From: Candidatus Thiodiazotropha sp. (ex Codakia rugifera)
GTDB taxonomy: Bacteria > Pseudomonadota > Gammaproteobacteria > Chromatiales > Chromatiaceae
Assembly: GCA_025656675.1 (NCBI GenBank)
Contig: JAHXHN010000005.1
Location: forward strand, 144,752-208,751
Direction: 5' to 3'
Length of the DNA: 64,000 bases
Part shown: one piece after another, positions 8,584 through 17,080 of the stretch
Numbering within the stretch: position 1 is the first letter of the stretch
How the letters are laid out: every line of letters starts with the position of its first letter
Program-made: the position numbers and the translations under genes
Notes under the pieces: generated by a model
Seen by the model: only the letters and a program-made list of their open reading frames with translations
Databases searched by the model: none
Told to the model about the DNA's origin: nothing

Positions 8584-9365
8584 TCTTCAGGAAGACTAAA
8601 CTGAGCCTTGCCTTTTTTCTCATCCTTTTCATCAGGCTGGTCAATTTTTAAGTGATCGAGATTGGGAATCGGGGCCGGTTCGACCGGGGTCTGACAATCC
8701 TCCAGGCTGCCCTGGTTGGCCGGGGACAAGCTCAAGGCAGCGGTGTCGATATTCGGTGGTTCAGGGGGGGATTGCTCAAGCAGGTCGGTGCCGGGGTCAT
8801 CCAAAGCCAAAGCTGAAGTGTCTATCTCAAGTGGTTCCGGATTAGGCGATGCATCAAGATCACTGTCAGATTTATCTAAGTCAAGTGAGCTGATATCAGG
8901 TATATCTACGGCTTCCACCTTTGGCGTACAGTCGGTCAGATCGAACCCCTGAGGGGATGACAAAGCGTAGTCCGGGACGGAAATGGATGTAACATCCGCA
9001 TCACTCTCGGGCTCCATGGGGCCATCCGCCAGCGTCATTTCGGTATTCGGTGGATTACCTCTCTGGGACACCATTGGAGAGGTTTCTACAGTTCGGGTTT
9101 GTGGCGGCGGTTTGGGTGTGGGTGCAGGTTGGCCTGCGGGTACTATATCCACCAATCCGCCGGCATCGCGAAAGGCGATCCGGAATTTAATGGCCCGATC
9201 CATGTCCAGGCCTTTCTTTATTGGAATCGGTTTGCCACTGAATAGCCGATCCAGTTTTTCGCCATCCAACTTGAACATTGCGCCAATCTTGCGCTTTACC
9301 TCTTTGGGGTCGTTATCCTTCAGTATGGCGCCGGAGAAGTAAACATCATAGCTATCATTACTCAC
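8580..9365 (-). CDS. Hypothetical protein with N-terminal small domain and acidic low-complexity tail
   Basis: A 261-residue protein. The first 75 or so residues form a compact domain with the pattern YDVYFSGAIL...KLDRLFSGKPIPIKKGLDMDRAIKF...AGGLVDIVPAG. I recognise this type from the N-termini of diverse proteobacterial envelope proteins, but it has no firm function. The remainder is Asp/Pro/Ser-rich and probably disordered, with repeated short motifs around LD..D and DIPDISSLDL. There is no signal peptide or membrane helix. The start is GTG, preceded by GGAG at a normal distance. The stop lies in the repeat element shared with the convergent gene. Confidence 0.7.
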   Translation of the reverse strand: MSNDSYDVYFSGAILKDNDPKEVKRKIGAMFKLDGEKLDRLFSGKPIPIKKGLDMDRAIKFRIAFRDAGGLVDIVPAGQPAPTPKPPPQTRTVETSPMVSQRGNPPNTEMTLADGPMEPESDADVTSISVPDYALSSPQGFDLTDCTPKVEAVDIPDISSLDLDKSDSDLDASPNPEPLEIDTSALALDDPGTDLLEQSPPEPPNIDTAALSLSPANQGSLEDCQTPVEPAPIPNLDHLKIDQPDEKDEKKGKAQFSLPED

Positions 9366-9639
9366 TTGGCATCTCCAGGACTTTGATCAATCTTCCAAAA
9401 CCGTTTGTTAATACTGTAGACATCATTATCCTGAAGGATAGGGATCTTTAACAAGTGTAACCGATATAGGGGATAGATCTTCCACCCAGTTCGACAATTC
9501 AACAGGAAGATTTTTCCCTAAAAGAGTATGCTGAGGTCTATAATCGTGTAGATATCATGGAAAATAGTCGGTAGTCTGTATTACCTCCATGGTGGAGGTC
9601 TCGAGGCTAAGGCAATCAAATTGAGACAGAAGTACATCT

Positions 9640-10206
9640 ATGTTTGAGAAAGATCCGCGTACCTTCTCCCCTGAGTATAAGAATCTGTCGCCTGAACAGA
9701 AGGCGATGGTCAAGCTCGAAATCACCCTGACCAACTTCTTTAAGAACTTCGATAAAAGCATGTCCCGTTGGGAACGCATGATCTACCCTATGTTGGTCGT
9801 TGTCGGTGTGCTTGGGATGTCAGGTTTCTACCTGATCTACAATGTTACCCGTGATATGCATCAGTTGACAAAGCAGGTGGATCCACGCATGGAGACCAAT
9901 TTGCAATCGATGTCGAGCCACATGGGACAGTTAACCCAGAATATTCAGATCATGACTGAACAGATTACCGTGCTGGTAAAACGGGTTGACAGTATGGAAC
10001 AGCATGTTGCCGCAATGGATGGCAATATAGGTGCATTAACACTTGATGTTGGCGCTATGAGTAAGAACGTAGGGATGATGACGGGAAATATCGCTGATAT
10101 GAATCAGGCAATGCGCACCATGACCGTGAATACCGGCTTTATGAGCAGGGATATCAATCAGATGGGCCGTCCGATGGATTTCATGAACTCCTTTACCCCT
10201 TGGTAA
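9640..10206 (+). CDS. Met-rich single-pass membrane protein (paralogue of the gene at 26199)
   Basis: A 188-residue protein not recognised by name. An N-terminal cytoplasmic part of about 45 residues is followed by RWERMIYP and a membrane helix (about 49-72). The rest is a long Met-rich (23 Met in all), heptad-like region predicted to form a coiled coil in the periplasm: repeated segments of the type MSSHMGQLTQNI, MDGNIGAL, MSKNVGMMTGNIADM. The chain ends exactly in RPMDFMNSFTPW. The gene at 26199 encodes a homologue with the same layout and nearly the same last residues. It stands alone, with no same-strand neighbour within 2 kb. It could be an envelope scaffold or a metal-binding protein, but that is speculation. 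Confidence 0.8.
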   Translation: MFEKDPRTFSPEYKNLSPEQKAMVKLEITLTNFFKNFDKSMSRWERMIYPMLVVVGVLGMSGFYLIYNVTRDMHQLTKQVDPRMETNLQSMSSHMGQLTQNIQIMTEQITVLVKRVDSMEQHVAAMDGNIGALTLDVGAMSKNVGMMTGNIADMNQAMRTMTVNTGFMSRDINQMGRPMDFMNSFTPW

Positions 10207-10439
10207 AGAGCACAGGAAATCTATCTTTGTACTCCATGCTCTCACTCTAGGAGTATAAGCCGCCAATAATGCCGAATACCGTAAATTGTCTCGAATGGTG
10301 TTCTCAGGGCAATCCCAAATTTGGCAATTTTACCGGGATTGGTGTGCATTTACGGCAGACCCAGCAGCGTATGACTCTGGCGCACTGCTAAAGAAGCGAT
10401 GTACGAATCTCTAAATTAAGCGTCATTGATTCTAGGGCC

Positions 10440-11504
10440 TTAAGCATTGCCTTTGTCTTTCATTCCGATTTCGTGCTGAGCGGCAAAATCGAGCATGCGT
10501 TGGATCGGGATCACAGCCTGCTCTCTGGTTGCAGGATCAATCATTATCTCATTCTCACCGGAATCCAGTACCTGCTCAAGGTTCTGTAGTGCATTCATCC
10601 CCATCCACGGACAGTGAGCGCAGCTGACGCAGGTCGCGCCTTCGCCTGCCGTGGGTGCTTCAATGAGTACCTTCTCGGGAGCCATCTGCTGCATCTTGTA
10701 GAAAATACCACCGTCAGTTGCAACGATGAACTCCTTGTTGTCCATATCCGAAACCGCTCGAATCAAGGCAGTGGTTGAGCCGATGACGTCCGCTTGTTGG
10801 ATCACATTTTCGGGTGACTCCGGGTGCACCAGAACAGCCGCTTCCGGATGTAAGCGCCTGATGCGTTCCAGTGCTACTGCCTTGAACTCCTCGTGGACCA
10901 CACATGATCCAGGCCACATGAGCATCTTTGCCCCCGTGACTCGTGCTACGTAACTGCCGAGATGACGGTCAGGACCCCATAGGATCTTCTTACGCTGTTC
11001 GGCCAGGTGTTTGACGATGGGTAAAGCGATACCGGAGGTGACCACCCAATCCGAGCGTGCTTTGACCTCGGCGCTGGTATTGGCATACACCACCACGGTA
11101 TGGTCAGGATGGTCGTCGCAAAAGGCACTGAACAGATCGGCTGGGCAACCCTCATCTAAAGAGCAGGTCGCAGCCAGGTCCGGCATAATGACACGTTTTT
11201 CAGGATTGAGGATTTTAGAGGTTTCACCCATAAAACGCACCCCACAGACGACCAGGGTTTCTGCCTCTTGAGCTGCGCCAAAACGAGCCATTTCCAAAGA
11301 GTCAGCCACGCAACCACCACTCTCTTCAGCAAGTGCCTGTAAATCCGGGTCGGTATAGTAGTGGGCTACCAGCACAGCATGCTGATCTTTCAGTTTTTTT
11401 GCGATGCGTCCCTTCATATGACGTTTCTCTTGGTCAGAGAGAACAGGCCATTGGGGATGTTCGGGTATGACGATGTTGGGTAGATTCAGTGTATGCACGC
11501 TCAT
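10440..11504 (-). CDS. nadA: Quinolinate synthase
   Basis: A 354-residue NadA, the [4Fe-4S] enzyme that condenses iminoaspartate with dihydroxyacetone phosphate to quinolinate in de novo NAD synthesis. Conserved features are [17 protein letters not shown] near residue 45, the cysteines in [18 protein letters not shown] and [10 protein letters not shown] that include the cluster ligands, and the closing helical region. The length matches the family. It begins 15 bases after the stop of an NrtR-like Nudix gene on the same strand, so the two probably form an operon regulated by NAD-derived metabolites. Confidence 0.96.
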   Translation of the reverse strand: MSVHTLNLPNIVIPEHPQWPVLSDQEKRHMKGRIAKKLKDQHAVLVAHYYTDPDLQALAEESGGCVADSLEMARFGAAQEAETLVVCGVRFMGETSKILNPEKRVIMPDLAATCSLDEGCPADLFSAFCDDHPDHTVVVYANTSAEVKARSDWVVTSGIALPIVKHLAEQRKKILWGPDRHLGSYVARVTGAKMLMWPGSCVVHEEFKAVALERIRRLHPEAAVLVHPESPENVIQQADVIGSTTALIRAVSDMDNKEFIVATDGGIFYKMQQMAPEKVLIEAPTAGEGATCVSCAHCPWMGMNALQNLEQVLDSGENEIMIDPATREQAVIPIQRMLDFAAQHEIGMKDKGNA

Positions 11505-11519
11505 GAGGTTCTCATTTAT

Positions 11520-12200
11520 CTATTTTATGATTTCAACCTGGGATGGATTGATGACCTGGTAGATTTTAGCGGGTCGATGGCTGCCGATACGGGAATACTC
11601 CCCCGTCTCTTTGATGATGTTACGGGCCAGTATGCCTTTTCGGAAATTGCGTTTGTCCAGGTTTTCGTTAAGTAGGATTTCGTAGACTGATTGCAGCTGA
11701 CTCAGGGTGAAGCGTTTTGGCAGCATTTTAAACGCGATGGTGGAGTAGCCCAGCTTTGACAGAAGACGTTTCCAGGCCAGTTGAATGATGGTTGCATGAT
11801 CGAAAGCGAGTTCAGGCAAGTGGCTGATCGGGAACCAGGCGGTCTGAGTCGCGTCACTGGAGGCCTTTGGCGTCAAGTGATCGGATTGGCTCAAGGCAAA
11901 ATAGGTGACGCTGATTACCCGCTCGCGAGGGTCACGCTTAGGGTCCCCAAAGGTGTAAAGTTGTTCCAGGTAGATACCCTCTATACCCGTTTCCTCCTGC
12001 AGTTCACGCTTCGCACAGGTCTCAAGGTCCTCATCAATATCGAGAAACCCTCCCGGCAATGCCCACATACCTCGATAAGGGGCATTGCCGCGCTGGATCA
12101 GCAGTACGGATAATGCCGTCTTCTGAATCGTGAAAAGTGCGACATCGGTGGTTACCGCAGGGTGTGGGTAGTTGTAGCAGTGCCTATTATGCTGATTCAT
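11520..12200 (-). CDS. nrtR: NrtR-like Nudix transcriptional regulator
   Basis: A 226-residue protein with an N-terminal Nudix hydrolase domain and a C-terminal winged-helix-like region of about 75 residues (LPKRFTLSQLQSVYEILL ... NFRKGILARN), the architecture of NrtR. NrtR proteins repress NAD-biosynthesis genes and respond to ADP-ribose. The Nudix box is complete (G, then five residues, E, seven residues, RELQEETGI), so hydrolase activity may be retained. I take the ATG at 12200; an upstream in-frame TTG at 12218 is possible. The gene immediately precedes nadA on the same strand, which fits the family's role. A perfect 15-bp palindrome lies 66 bases upstream. Confidence 0.85.
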   Translation of the reverse strand: MNQHNRHCYNYPHPAVTTDVALFTIQKTALSVLLIQRGNAPYRGMWALPGGFLDIDEDLETCAKRELQEETGIEGIYLEQLYTFGDPKRDPRERVISVTYFALSQSDHLTPKASSDATQTAWFPISHLPELAFDHATIIQLAWKRLLSKLGYSTIAFKMLPKRFTLSQLQSVYEILLNENLDKRNFRKGILARNIIKETGEYSRIGSHRPAKIYQVINPSQVEIIK

Positions 12201-12218
12201 TTGAATAGTAGAAAACAA

Positions 12219-12596
12219 AAGATACGATAAAAATGGCGACTGTGTATGACAGTGGGTTTTGCTTAGTGTATCAAATACACGAAATAATTTTGAATAAATA
12301 AAGCGGTGATTTGGATCTCTCAGGGCGCCTTAGCGCTCATATGATTGCCACTCAAGTGAGTGAAAAAGCCCTCATCAAGGCACAATGAGTGAGGTTTGGT
12401 TGTTCATATTGAGCGAAGGGTACAGTGGAGTAGAGCTAATCTCGCATTATCAGTCTATCGCACTTAAACCTGTTGCAGTACGGAAGTCGCATTGATTTCT
12501 GCCTGAATATGGGGGTCGGCATCGGGTTAAAGATCGACCCGAATTCGCCGCTAACAACCTGAGAAGGAAGGCACTTTAATCAAAAGTTACGATAAG
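12219..12596. other. Intergenic region between nrtR-like and HDOD genes
   Basis: No gene is supported. The stretch holds the palindrome at 12266-12280, a CACTCA/TGAGTG dyad near 12350-12363, and a TCGGGT/ACCCGA hairpin at 12522-12542. The HDOD gene start is preceded by the purine-rich GAGAAGGAAGG about 25 bases upstream. Confidence 0.5.
12266..12280. promoter_or_regulatory. Candidate NrtR operator (GTGTAT-CAA-ATACAC)
   Basis: A perfect palindrome with 6-bp arms and a 3-bp centre lies upstream of the nrtR-nadA pair. NrtR regulators usually bind a palindrome in the promoter of their own or neighbouring NAD genes. The position fits autoregulation, but no binding evidence exists here. Confidence 0.5.
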
Positions 12597-13466
12597 ATGC
12601 ACACAGCTATTGAAGCGAAACAAAGAGTTCTAAAGTTGCAGCACCTGCCGCCACTTTCGGCCACAGCAACTCGCTTGCTTGCGATGCTGGGTGATGATGG
12701 CTTTTCTCTGGATGATCTGGCTCATGTCATCGGCCAGGACCCTGGATTATCAGCAAGGATTCTTGGTCTTGCCAACTCAGCTTATTTTGGCCAGACAAAT
12801 CCTGTTCTATCCATTGAGGATGCCATTATTCGTGTGCTGGGACTCAACATGGTGAAAAGCCTGGCATTCAGCATTGCCGTGAGTGGTGTTTTTGAGTCAT
12901 CCAGCTGCCGAAGTTTTGATTTGAAGACCTATTGGAGCCAATCGCTATCGATTGCAATGCTATCCAGACAGATCAGCCTTGCAGTGGATCGCGAACATCG
13001 ACTGGATTCGGATGGTGTCTATTTGGCAGGATTGTTGTTCGATATGGGTGTACTGATTCTGGTGCATGAATTTCCAGAGGAATATGCCAGGGTGTTGTTG
13101 CTATCAAAACAGCAATCTTCTCAGGACCGATCATGCCTTGAAATGGAACTAATAGGTATCGATCATCGCCAGGCCGGCGCTTGGTTGACCCATCGCTGGC
13201 ACCTTCCGGAAATGATTGTGAAAATCATTGCACAGGCCGGTATTGGAGATGACACATCAGCATATAAAAAGGAGATCATATTGGTTGGAAGTGTGGCTGA
13301 ATGGGTAAAACATGGTTTAGTGAGTGACTCAGAGCCGGCCGAAATACCCTCAGCACTAAAGGACTGTTGCGGATTGTCAGTAGAGAAGCTGGAAACTATC
13401 AAAGCACGATTTGTCAGCAAGGAAGAGGAAATTCGTGTCATTGCCAATATGTTGGCCAAGAAGTAA
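12597..13466 (+). CDS. HDOD domain protein
   Basis: A 289-residue protein made up of a single HDOD domain, a divergent HD-superfamily domain used in bacterial signalling. Typical features are LPPLSATATRLLAMLGDD near residue 17, IGQDPGLSARILGLANSAYFG near 45 and AIIRVLGLNMVKSLAF near 80, followed by helical segments. HDOD proteins usually lack phosphohydrolase activity and act as adaptors in c-di-GMP, chemotaxis or stress pathways. It is followed after 12 bases by a GAF-GGDEF diguanylate cyclase on the same strand, so the pair is probably a signalling operon. Confidence 0.9.
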   Translation: MHTAIEAKQRVLKLQHLPPLSATATRLLAMLGDDGFSLDDLAHVIGQDPGLSARILGLANSAYFGQTNPVLSIEDAIIRVLGLNMVKSLAFSIAVSGVFESSSCRSFDLKTYWSQSLSIAMLSRQISLAVDREHRLDSDGVYLAGLLFDMGVLILVHEFPEEYARVLLLSKQQSSQDRSCLEMELIGIDHRQAGAWLTHRWHLPEMIVKIIAQAGIGDDTSAYKKEIILVGSVAEWVKHGLVSDSEPAEIPSALKDCCGLSVEKLETIKARFVSKEEEIRVIANMLAKK

Positions 13467-13478
13467 CTGAGGTATCGG

Positions 13479-14663
13479 GTGGATCTTTCCTTTAATCAGA
13501 CATCAATGGATTTAAGAGAGCGTTTTTTTAGTCTGCTAGATTCTCTCTCCGCCTTGCGCGCCTTGTCTCAAATCAGTCTTGACGGTATCAGTGAAGAGGC
13601 ATTGATCGCCAAGGCTCTGGATGAATTGGTGCGCTACCAGAATGTTGAAAACTGCTCTGTCTTCTGTATGCAGGGAGGTGTTCTGAGCTGTGTTGCGGGT
13701 GTCAGCATGAGTGAATCCCATGCTGGGATCGCCGGTGCGGGCCGTGTGAAAGATATTCGTCAGAGTATGCAGTTCAAGCCGGGTGAGGGGATAGCCGGTA
13801 TCGCCTATGCAACAGGCCAACTGCAGTATTGCCGGGATTGTTCACAGAGTCGTGAATTTTTGTTGAATACTCAATCAGGGGGAGAGCTGCCAGGCTCCCT
13901 GATCTGTGCCCCGATAAAGATGGGTGATCAGGTATTGGGTGTACTGAATGCCTCACATCCCCTACCGGAGTATTTTGAACCCTGGCAACAACACACCTTG
14001 AGCCTCTTTTGCAGTTGTCTGGGGCAGATCCTGTACAACCACAGGTTGATGAATGATCTGGAAAATGTGGTTGAGCAGCGTACTCATGAACTAACCAACG
14101 CCTTGCATGAAGCTGATGCTCTGCGGCAGCGTTATGAGCAACTATCGACAATAGATGAGCTGACGGGTCTGAAAAATCGGCGGTATTTTTTTAATGAGGC
14201 AGAAGCACTGTTGTCTCGGGCCATTCGACACGATCAGAGTTGTAGCATGCTGCTGATCGATATCGATTATTTTAAACTCATTAATGATCGATGGGGGCAT
14301 GTGGTCGGTGATGAGGTATTAGTCGCCATAAGCCGTATATTGGAAGAAGAAGCTCGGGGTGGTGATCTCGTTGCCAGAGTGGGTGGTGAGGAGTTTGTGG
14401 TGATGCTTGCAGAAGCAGGTACCAGTGGTGCAGATTTAATGGCGCAACGCATTCAGGAACGCCTGGCGCACCTCGAAACAGGCCGAGATTTAGTCGGCCT
14501 GAATCTAACAGCCAGTATCGGCATTACAGCATTGACTCCTGACTATGATCGTGAATTCTCAGTCAGTGAGTTACTCGACCAACTCTATTCCCAGGCCGAC
14601 AGAGCGATGTACGACTGTAAACGTGAAGGTCGAAACAGCCGTAAGTGCTATCTCAAAGATTAG
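13479..14663 (+). CDS. Diguanylate cyclase with GAF sensor domain
   Basis: A 394-residue cytoplasmic protein. An N-terminal GAF-like sensor (about 30-185) carries several Cys residues. A short coiled coil (about 190-225) and a GGDEF domain follow. The active-site signature is GGEEF in RVGGEEFVVML (about residue 302). An inhibitory I-site, RGGD, sits exactly five residues before it, so the enzyme should make c-di-GMP and be feedback-inhibited. The start is GTG with GAGG upstream. It follows the HDOD gene after 12 bases. The Cys-rich GAF part could sense redox or a ligand, which is inference. The gene ends 20 bases before the convergent GTPase gene. Confidence 0.93.
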   Translation: MDLSFNQTSMDLRERFFSLLDSLSALRALSQISLDGISEEALIAKALDELVRYQNVENCSVFCMQGGVLSCVAGVSMSESHAGIAGAGRVKDIRQSMQFKPGEGIAGIAYATGQLQYCRDCSQSREFLLNTQSGGELPGSLICAPIKMGDQVLGVLNASHPLPEYFEPWQQHTLSLFCSCLGQILYNHRLMNDLENVVEQRTHELTNALHEADALRQRYEQLSTIDELTGLKNRRYFFNEAEALLSRAIRHDQSCSMLLIDIDYFKLINDRWGHVVGDEVLVAISRILEEEARGGDLVARVGGEEFVVMLAEAGTSGADLMAQRIQERLAHLETGRDLVGLNLTASIGITALTPDYDREFSVSELLDQLYSQADRAMYDCKREGRNSRKCYLKD

Positions 14664-14683
14664 CATCGAAGCCTCTCTCTCTA

Positions 14684-16192
14684 TTATCCACTTGGCTCGG
14701 TTTCTACAACCTTCTGCTCAACAGGTGGTGGCGATGACTCTGCTGCAAGCAGTTTTTCACTCCCGGACGGGTTTGTGAACTGGTCATTTAGGGTCTGAAT
14801 ATAGGTGTCGGTTGATTGCAATACTTCCCGTAGCTGTTTGCGGGATTTACGTCCCCAGCCTGCAGGACGTTTCCTGAAAACGGAACGCCATGCCTTGGTA
14901 CTTCGAATAAACGATCCAACAGGATTACCTTTGAGCCCGGCACTGGCTGCCTGTTTGCGGAGGCTACCCAGCAGGCTCCTTGCCGCGACAGCCCTGACAG
15001 TGAAATGGATAAGCCCCAGGACAATAACCAGAACACCCAGTAAGGCCCATGGCAGTGGACTGTTAGCGCCGGATTCGAGCCAGGGAGGAGCAAAGCTGAA
15101 ACCTTGCCAATAGCCGGCATTGACCGAGAAGATCAGTAGTCCCAGCAGCAATCCACCCATCAACACGGCATCGCCCAGCAGGACTCGCTTTCTCCAGCGT
15201 TGCAGTGTTGACGTGACCAGGGGAATGCAGCGCTCCTCTATATCGCGAGCCGTTTTTTCCAATGCACCGACAATCCGGTAGGCCCGCTCGATTTCAACCT
15301 CTTCCATGCGGCTGTGTATCTCTTTCAGGTCAATGTCGCGTTTTGTCTCATAACGGTTACGCAAGGCTTCATCTTCTATCGGTATCGCAGCATCCGGGTT
15401 ATAAATGGCATAAAAGCGGCCTGCGGTCAGTCCTTTTTCGCCCAAGGCGCGTTGCCAGGCTGCGATGACATCTTCAGGATTATTCTCTCTGGCGGTGGTG
15501 TCGATTTGATTCAGAATGTAGAGGAACTTACCCGTATCGTTACGATGAATAGTGCGCTCGATAAGATGACTCAGGGTATCTTGCATGGCGCCGGGCTCAG
15601 GATGACGTGCATCGAAAAACACCAGCACCAGGTCCGACAAGTCAATAATATGATCGGTGATTCGCAGTGTGGAGGTACGCTGTGCATCCGCATCAAAGCC
15701 GGGAGAGTCGATCAATATTTTACCACGCAGTTTTTCGCTCGGGCATGTCTTGAGTTGCAAATAGGCATCGATACGATCGCCTTCCCCCTTGGCCACCTTA
15801 TCGATTTCATCCGACATCTGGTAGAAGGGGAAGCGGGGATCGGAGTCGAGGGCTACGCCCGGGAGGGCATGAGCAGAGGCCTCTTTGCTGTAGCAGATGA
15901 CCGTGAATTTGTCGTCAACCGCCTGATTGCCTGAACGTTGCAGTGTGGCATCGATGTAGTGGTTGATAAACGTTGATTTGCCTGCGGAGAAGGTACCCAG
16001 GATAGAGATCAATGGCCACCAGGGTATCTGTGTGGCAAATGAGTTGTCTCCCTCTAACAGCCCGAGCCGGAAAGCGACAGTATCGAGTATACGAAAACTC
16101 TGAACAGTACTGAGAAGTATCGGGTTTTCCTGTTCCAGATGGGTTTCCAGGTGTTGAAGACGTGCTTCTATGACCTTTCCGGCTGGATGCAT
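14684..16192 (-). CDS. Dynamin-like GTPase
   Basis: A 502-residue dynamin-superfamily protein. The G1 P-loop is GTFSAGKS at residues 66-73, G3 is DSPGFDAD, and the G4-like NQID is present. A long helical middle region follows, with two membrane helices at about residues 340-362 and 378-402 and a basic C-terminal tail. Bacterial dynamin-like proteins remodel or protect membranes, and those with paired helices sit in the inner membrane. It has no dynamin-like neighbour and is convergent with the diguanylate cyclase. The ATG start has GAGGAG at a proper distance. The specific role is unknown. Confidence 0.85.
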   Translation of the reverse strand: MHPAGKVIEARLQHLETHLEQENPILLSTVQSFRILDTVAFRLGLLEGDNSFATQIPWWPLISILGTFSAGKSTFINHYIDATLQRSGNQAVDDKFTVICYSKEASAHALPGVALDSDPRFPFYQMSDEIDKVAKGEGDRIDAYLQLKTCPSEKLRGKILIDSPGFDADAQRTSTLRITDHIIDLSDLVLVFFDARHPEPGAMQDTLSHLIERTIHRNDTGKFLYILNQIDTTARENNPEDVIAAWQRALGEKGLTAGRFYAIYNPDAAIPIEDEALRNRYETKRDIDLKEIHSRMEEVEIERAYRIVGALEKTARDIEERCIPLVTSTLQRWRKRVLLGDAVLMGGLLLGLLIFSVNAGYWQGFSFAPPWLESGANSPLPWALLGVLVIVLGLIHFTVRAVAARSLLGSLRKQAASAGLKGNPVGSFIRSTKAWRSVFRKRPAGWGRKSRKQLREVLQSTDTYIQTLNDQFTNPSGSEKLLAAESSPPPVEQKVVETEPSG

Positions 16193-16622
16193 GGTTGTGT
16201 TACTCCTCTAGCGGGTTGTTTTATTGTCTGGTTGTTACCTGAACCCACTGATTCAGATATTCTTGAGGTTATCTTAATGGTTGCCTGGAATGTGTGCATA
16301 TTTTTTTTCAGAATCGAGCTGGGTGAAATACGATCCGTGTTGTAAAAATACTCAAATTTGGGAATACAGGAAAAAAATGTCCTCTGAATACGTGTTTTTC
16401 ATAGCTAAAATCAGAGGGGCCTAGAGTCAGTTATGTGACTGATTTAAAACATAATATAATAACTTGGTGATATTCTTAAATACATGATTTTTAGAGGTTT
16501 CTGAGCAAATTTCTCGGTTGCATTGGTACTCGCCTTCATAGATACTGACAGGTTCACAAACGGGGTTAAATTTCACCCGCAGCATAAAAAAACAAATCAA
16601 AGAAATTATTTAGGAGATCGTG
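16193..16622. other. Intergenic region between divergent genes
   Basis: No gene is supported. The stretch is AT-rich, especially around 16360-16480, as expected for the promoters of the two flanking divergent genes. AGGAG at 16612-16616 is the ribosome site for the next gene. I saw no repeat or RNA signature. Confidence 0.5.
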
Positions 16623-17018
16623 ATGGCAGAACTGTTTTCCGAGGCTTGGATGAATGAATTTGCAACTCACTGGAACGCAGAACCGGAGTTGGCTGATGCC
16701 CTGTCTCAAATCGGCTTCAATAGTGTGATCGGCTACGGCTATGATGGTGATGATACGCCACAGGGCGTACTCACTATCGAAAATGGCAAGGCCGTAAGCG
16801 GGGAGGCCTATAGTGGCCAGACTTTGAACTGGGATATACGTGCATCAGAGGATCAGTGGCGAAAATGGATTTCCAAGCCACCGGGCATGATGGGACTTGG
16901 CATGGCATTCACATCTAGGAAGATGAAGTTTGTGGTCGGCGACTACTCCTCCATGATCAAAGATCCACGCATGGCGGGTCCTTTTATCAAGAGTTTCGCA
17001 GTGATGGGGCGTGTCTGA
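16623..17018 (+). CDS. SCP2-like sterol/lipid-binding fold protein
   Basis: A 131-residue soluble protein resembling the SCP2 fold. It starts with ELFSEAWMNEFATHWN, followed by a beta-rich middle with GVLTIENGKAVSG and NWDIRASEDQWRKWISKP, and ends in a helical segment containing YSSMIKDP and FIKSFAVMG. SCP2-like domains in bacteria bind lipids or acyl chains. The ATG at 16623 is preceded by AGGAG. It lies 62 bases upstream of the RND adaptor on the same strand and opens a same-strand run that continues to 26720, so it may serve an envelope lipid function with that group. That link is inference. Confidence 0.7.
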   Translation: MAELFSEAWMNEFATHWNAEPELADALSQIGFNSVIGYGYDGDDTPQGVLTIENGKAVSGEAYSGQTLNWDIRASEDQWRKWISKPPGMMGLGMAFTSRKMKFVVGDYSSMIKDPRMAGPFIKSFAVMGRV

Positions 17019-17080
17019 CGAATCTGTTAGGCGGGATATCCCTTTCTGGAAGAATCAACACTGAGTAGTAGTGAAATATT

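Noticed and set aside
15314..15934. A 206-codon open frame antisense to the dynamin-like GTPase
   Set aside because: The GTPase motifs are clear on the minus strand. The antisense product has no start signal or family resemblance.
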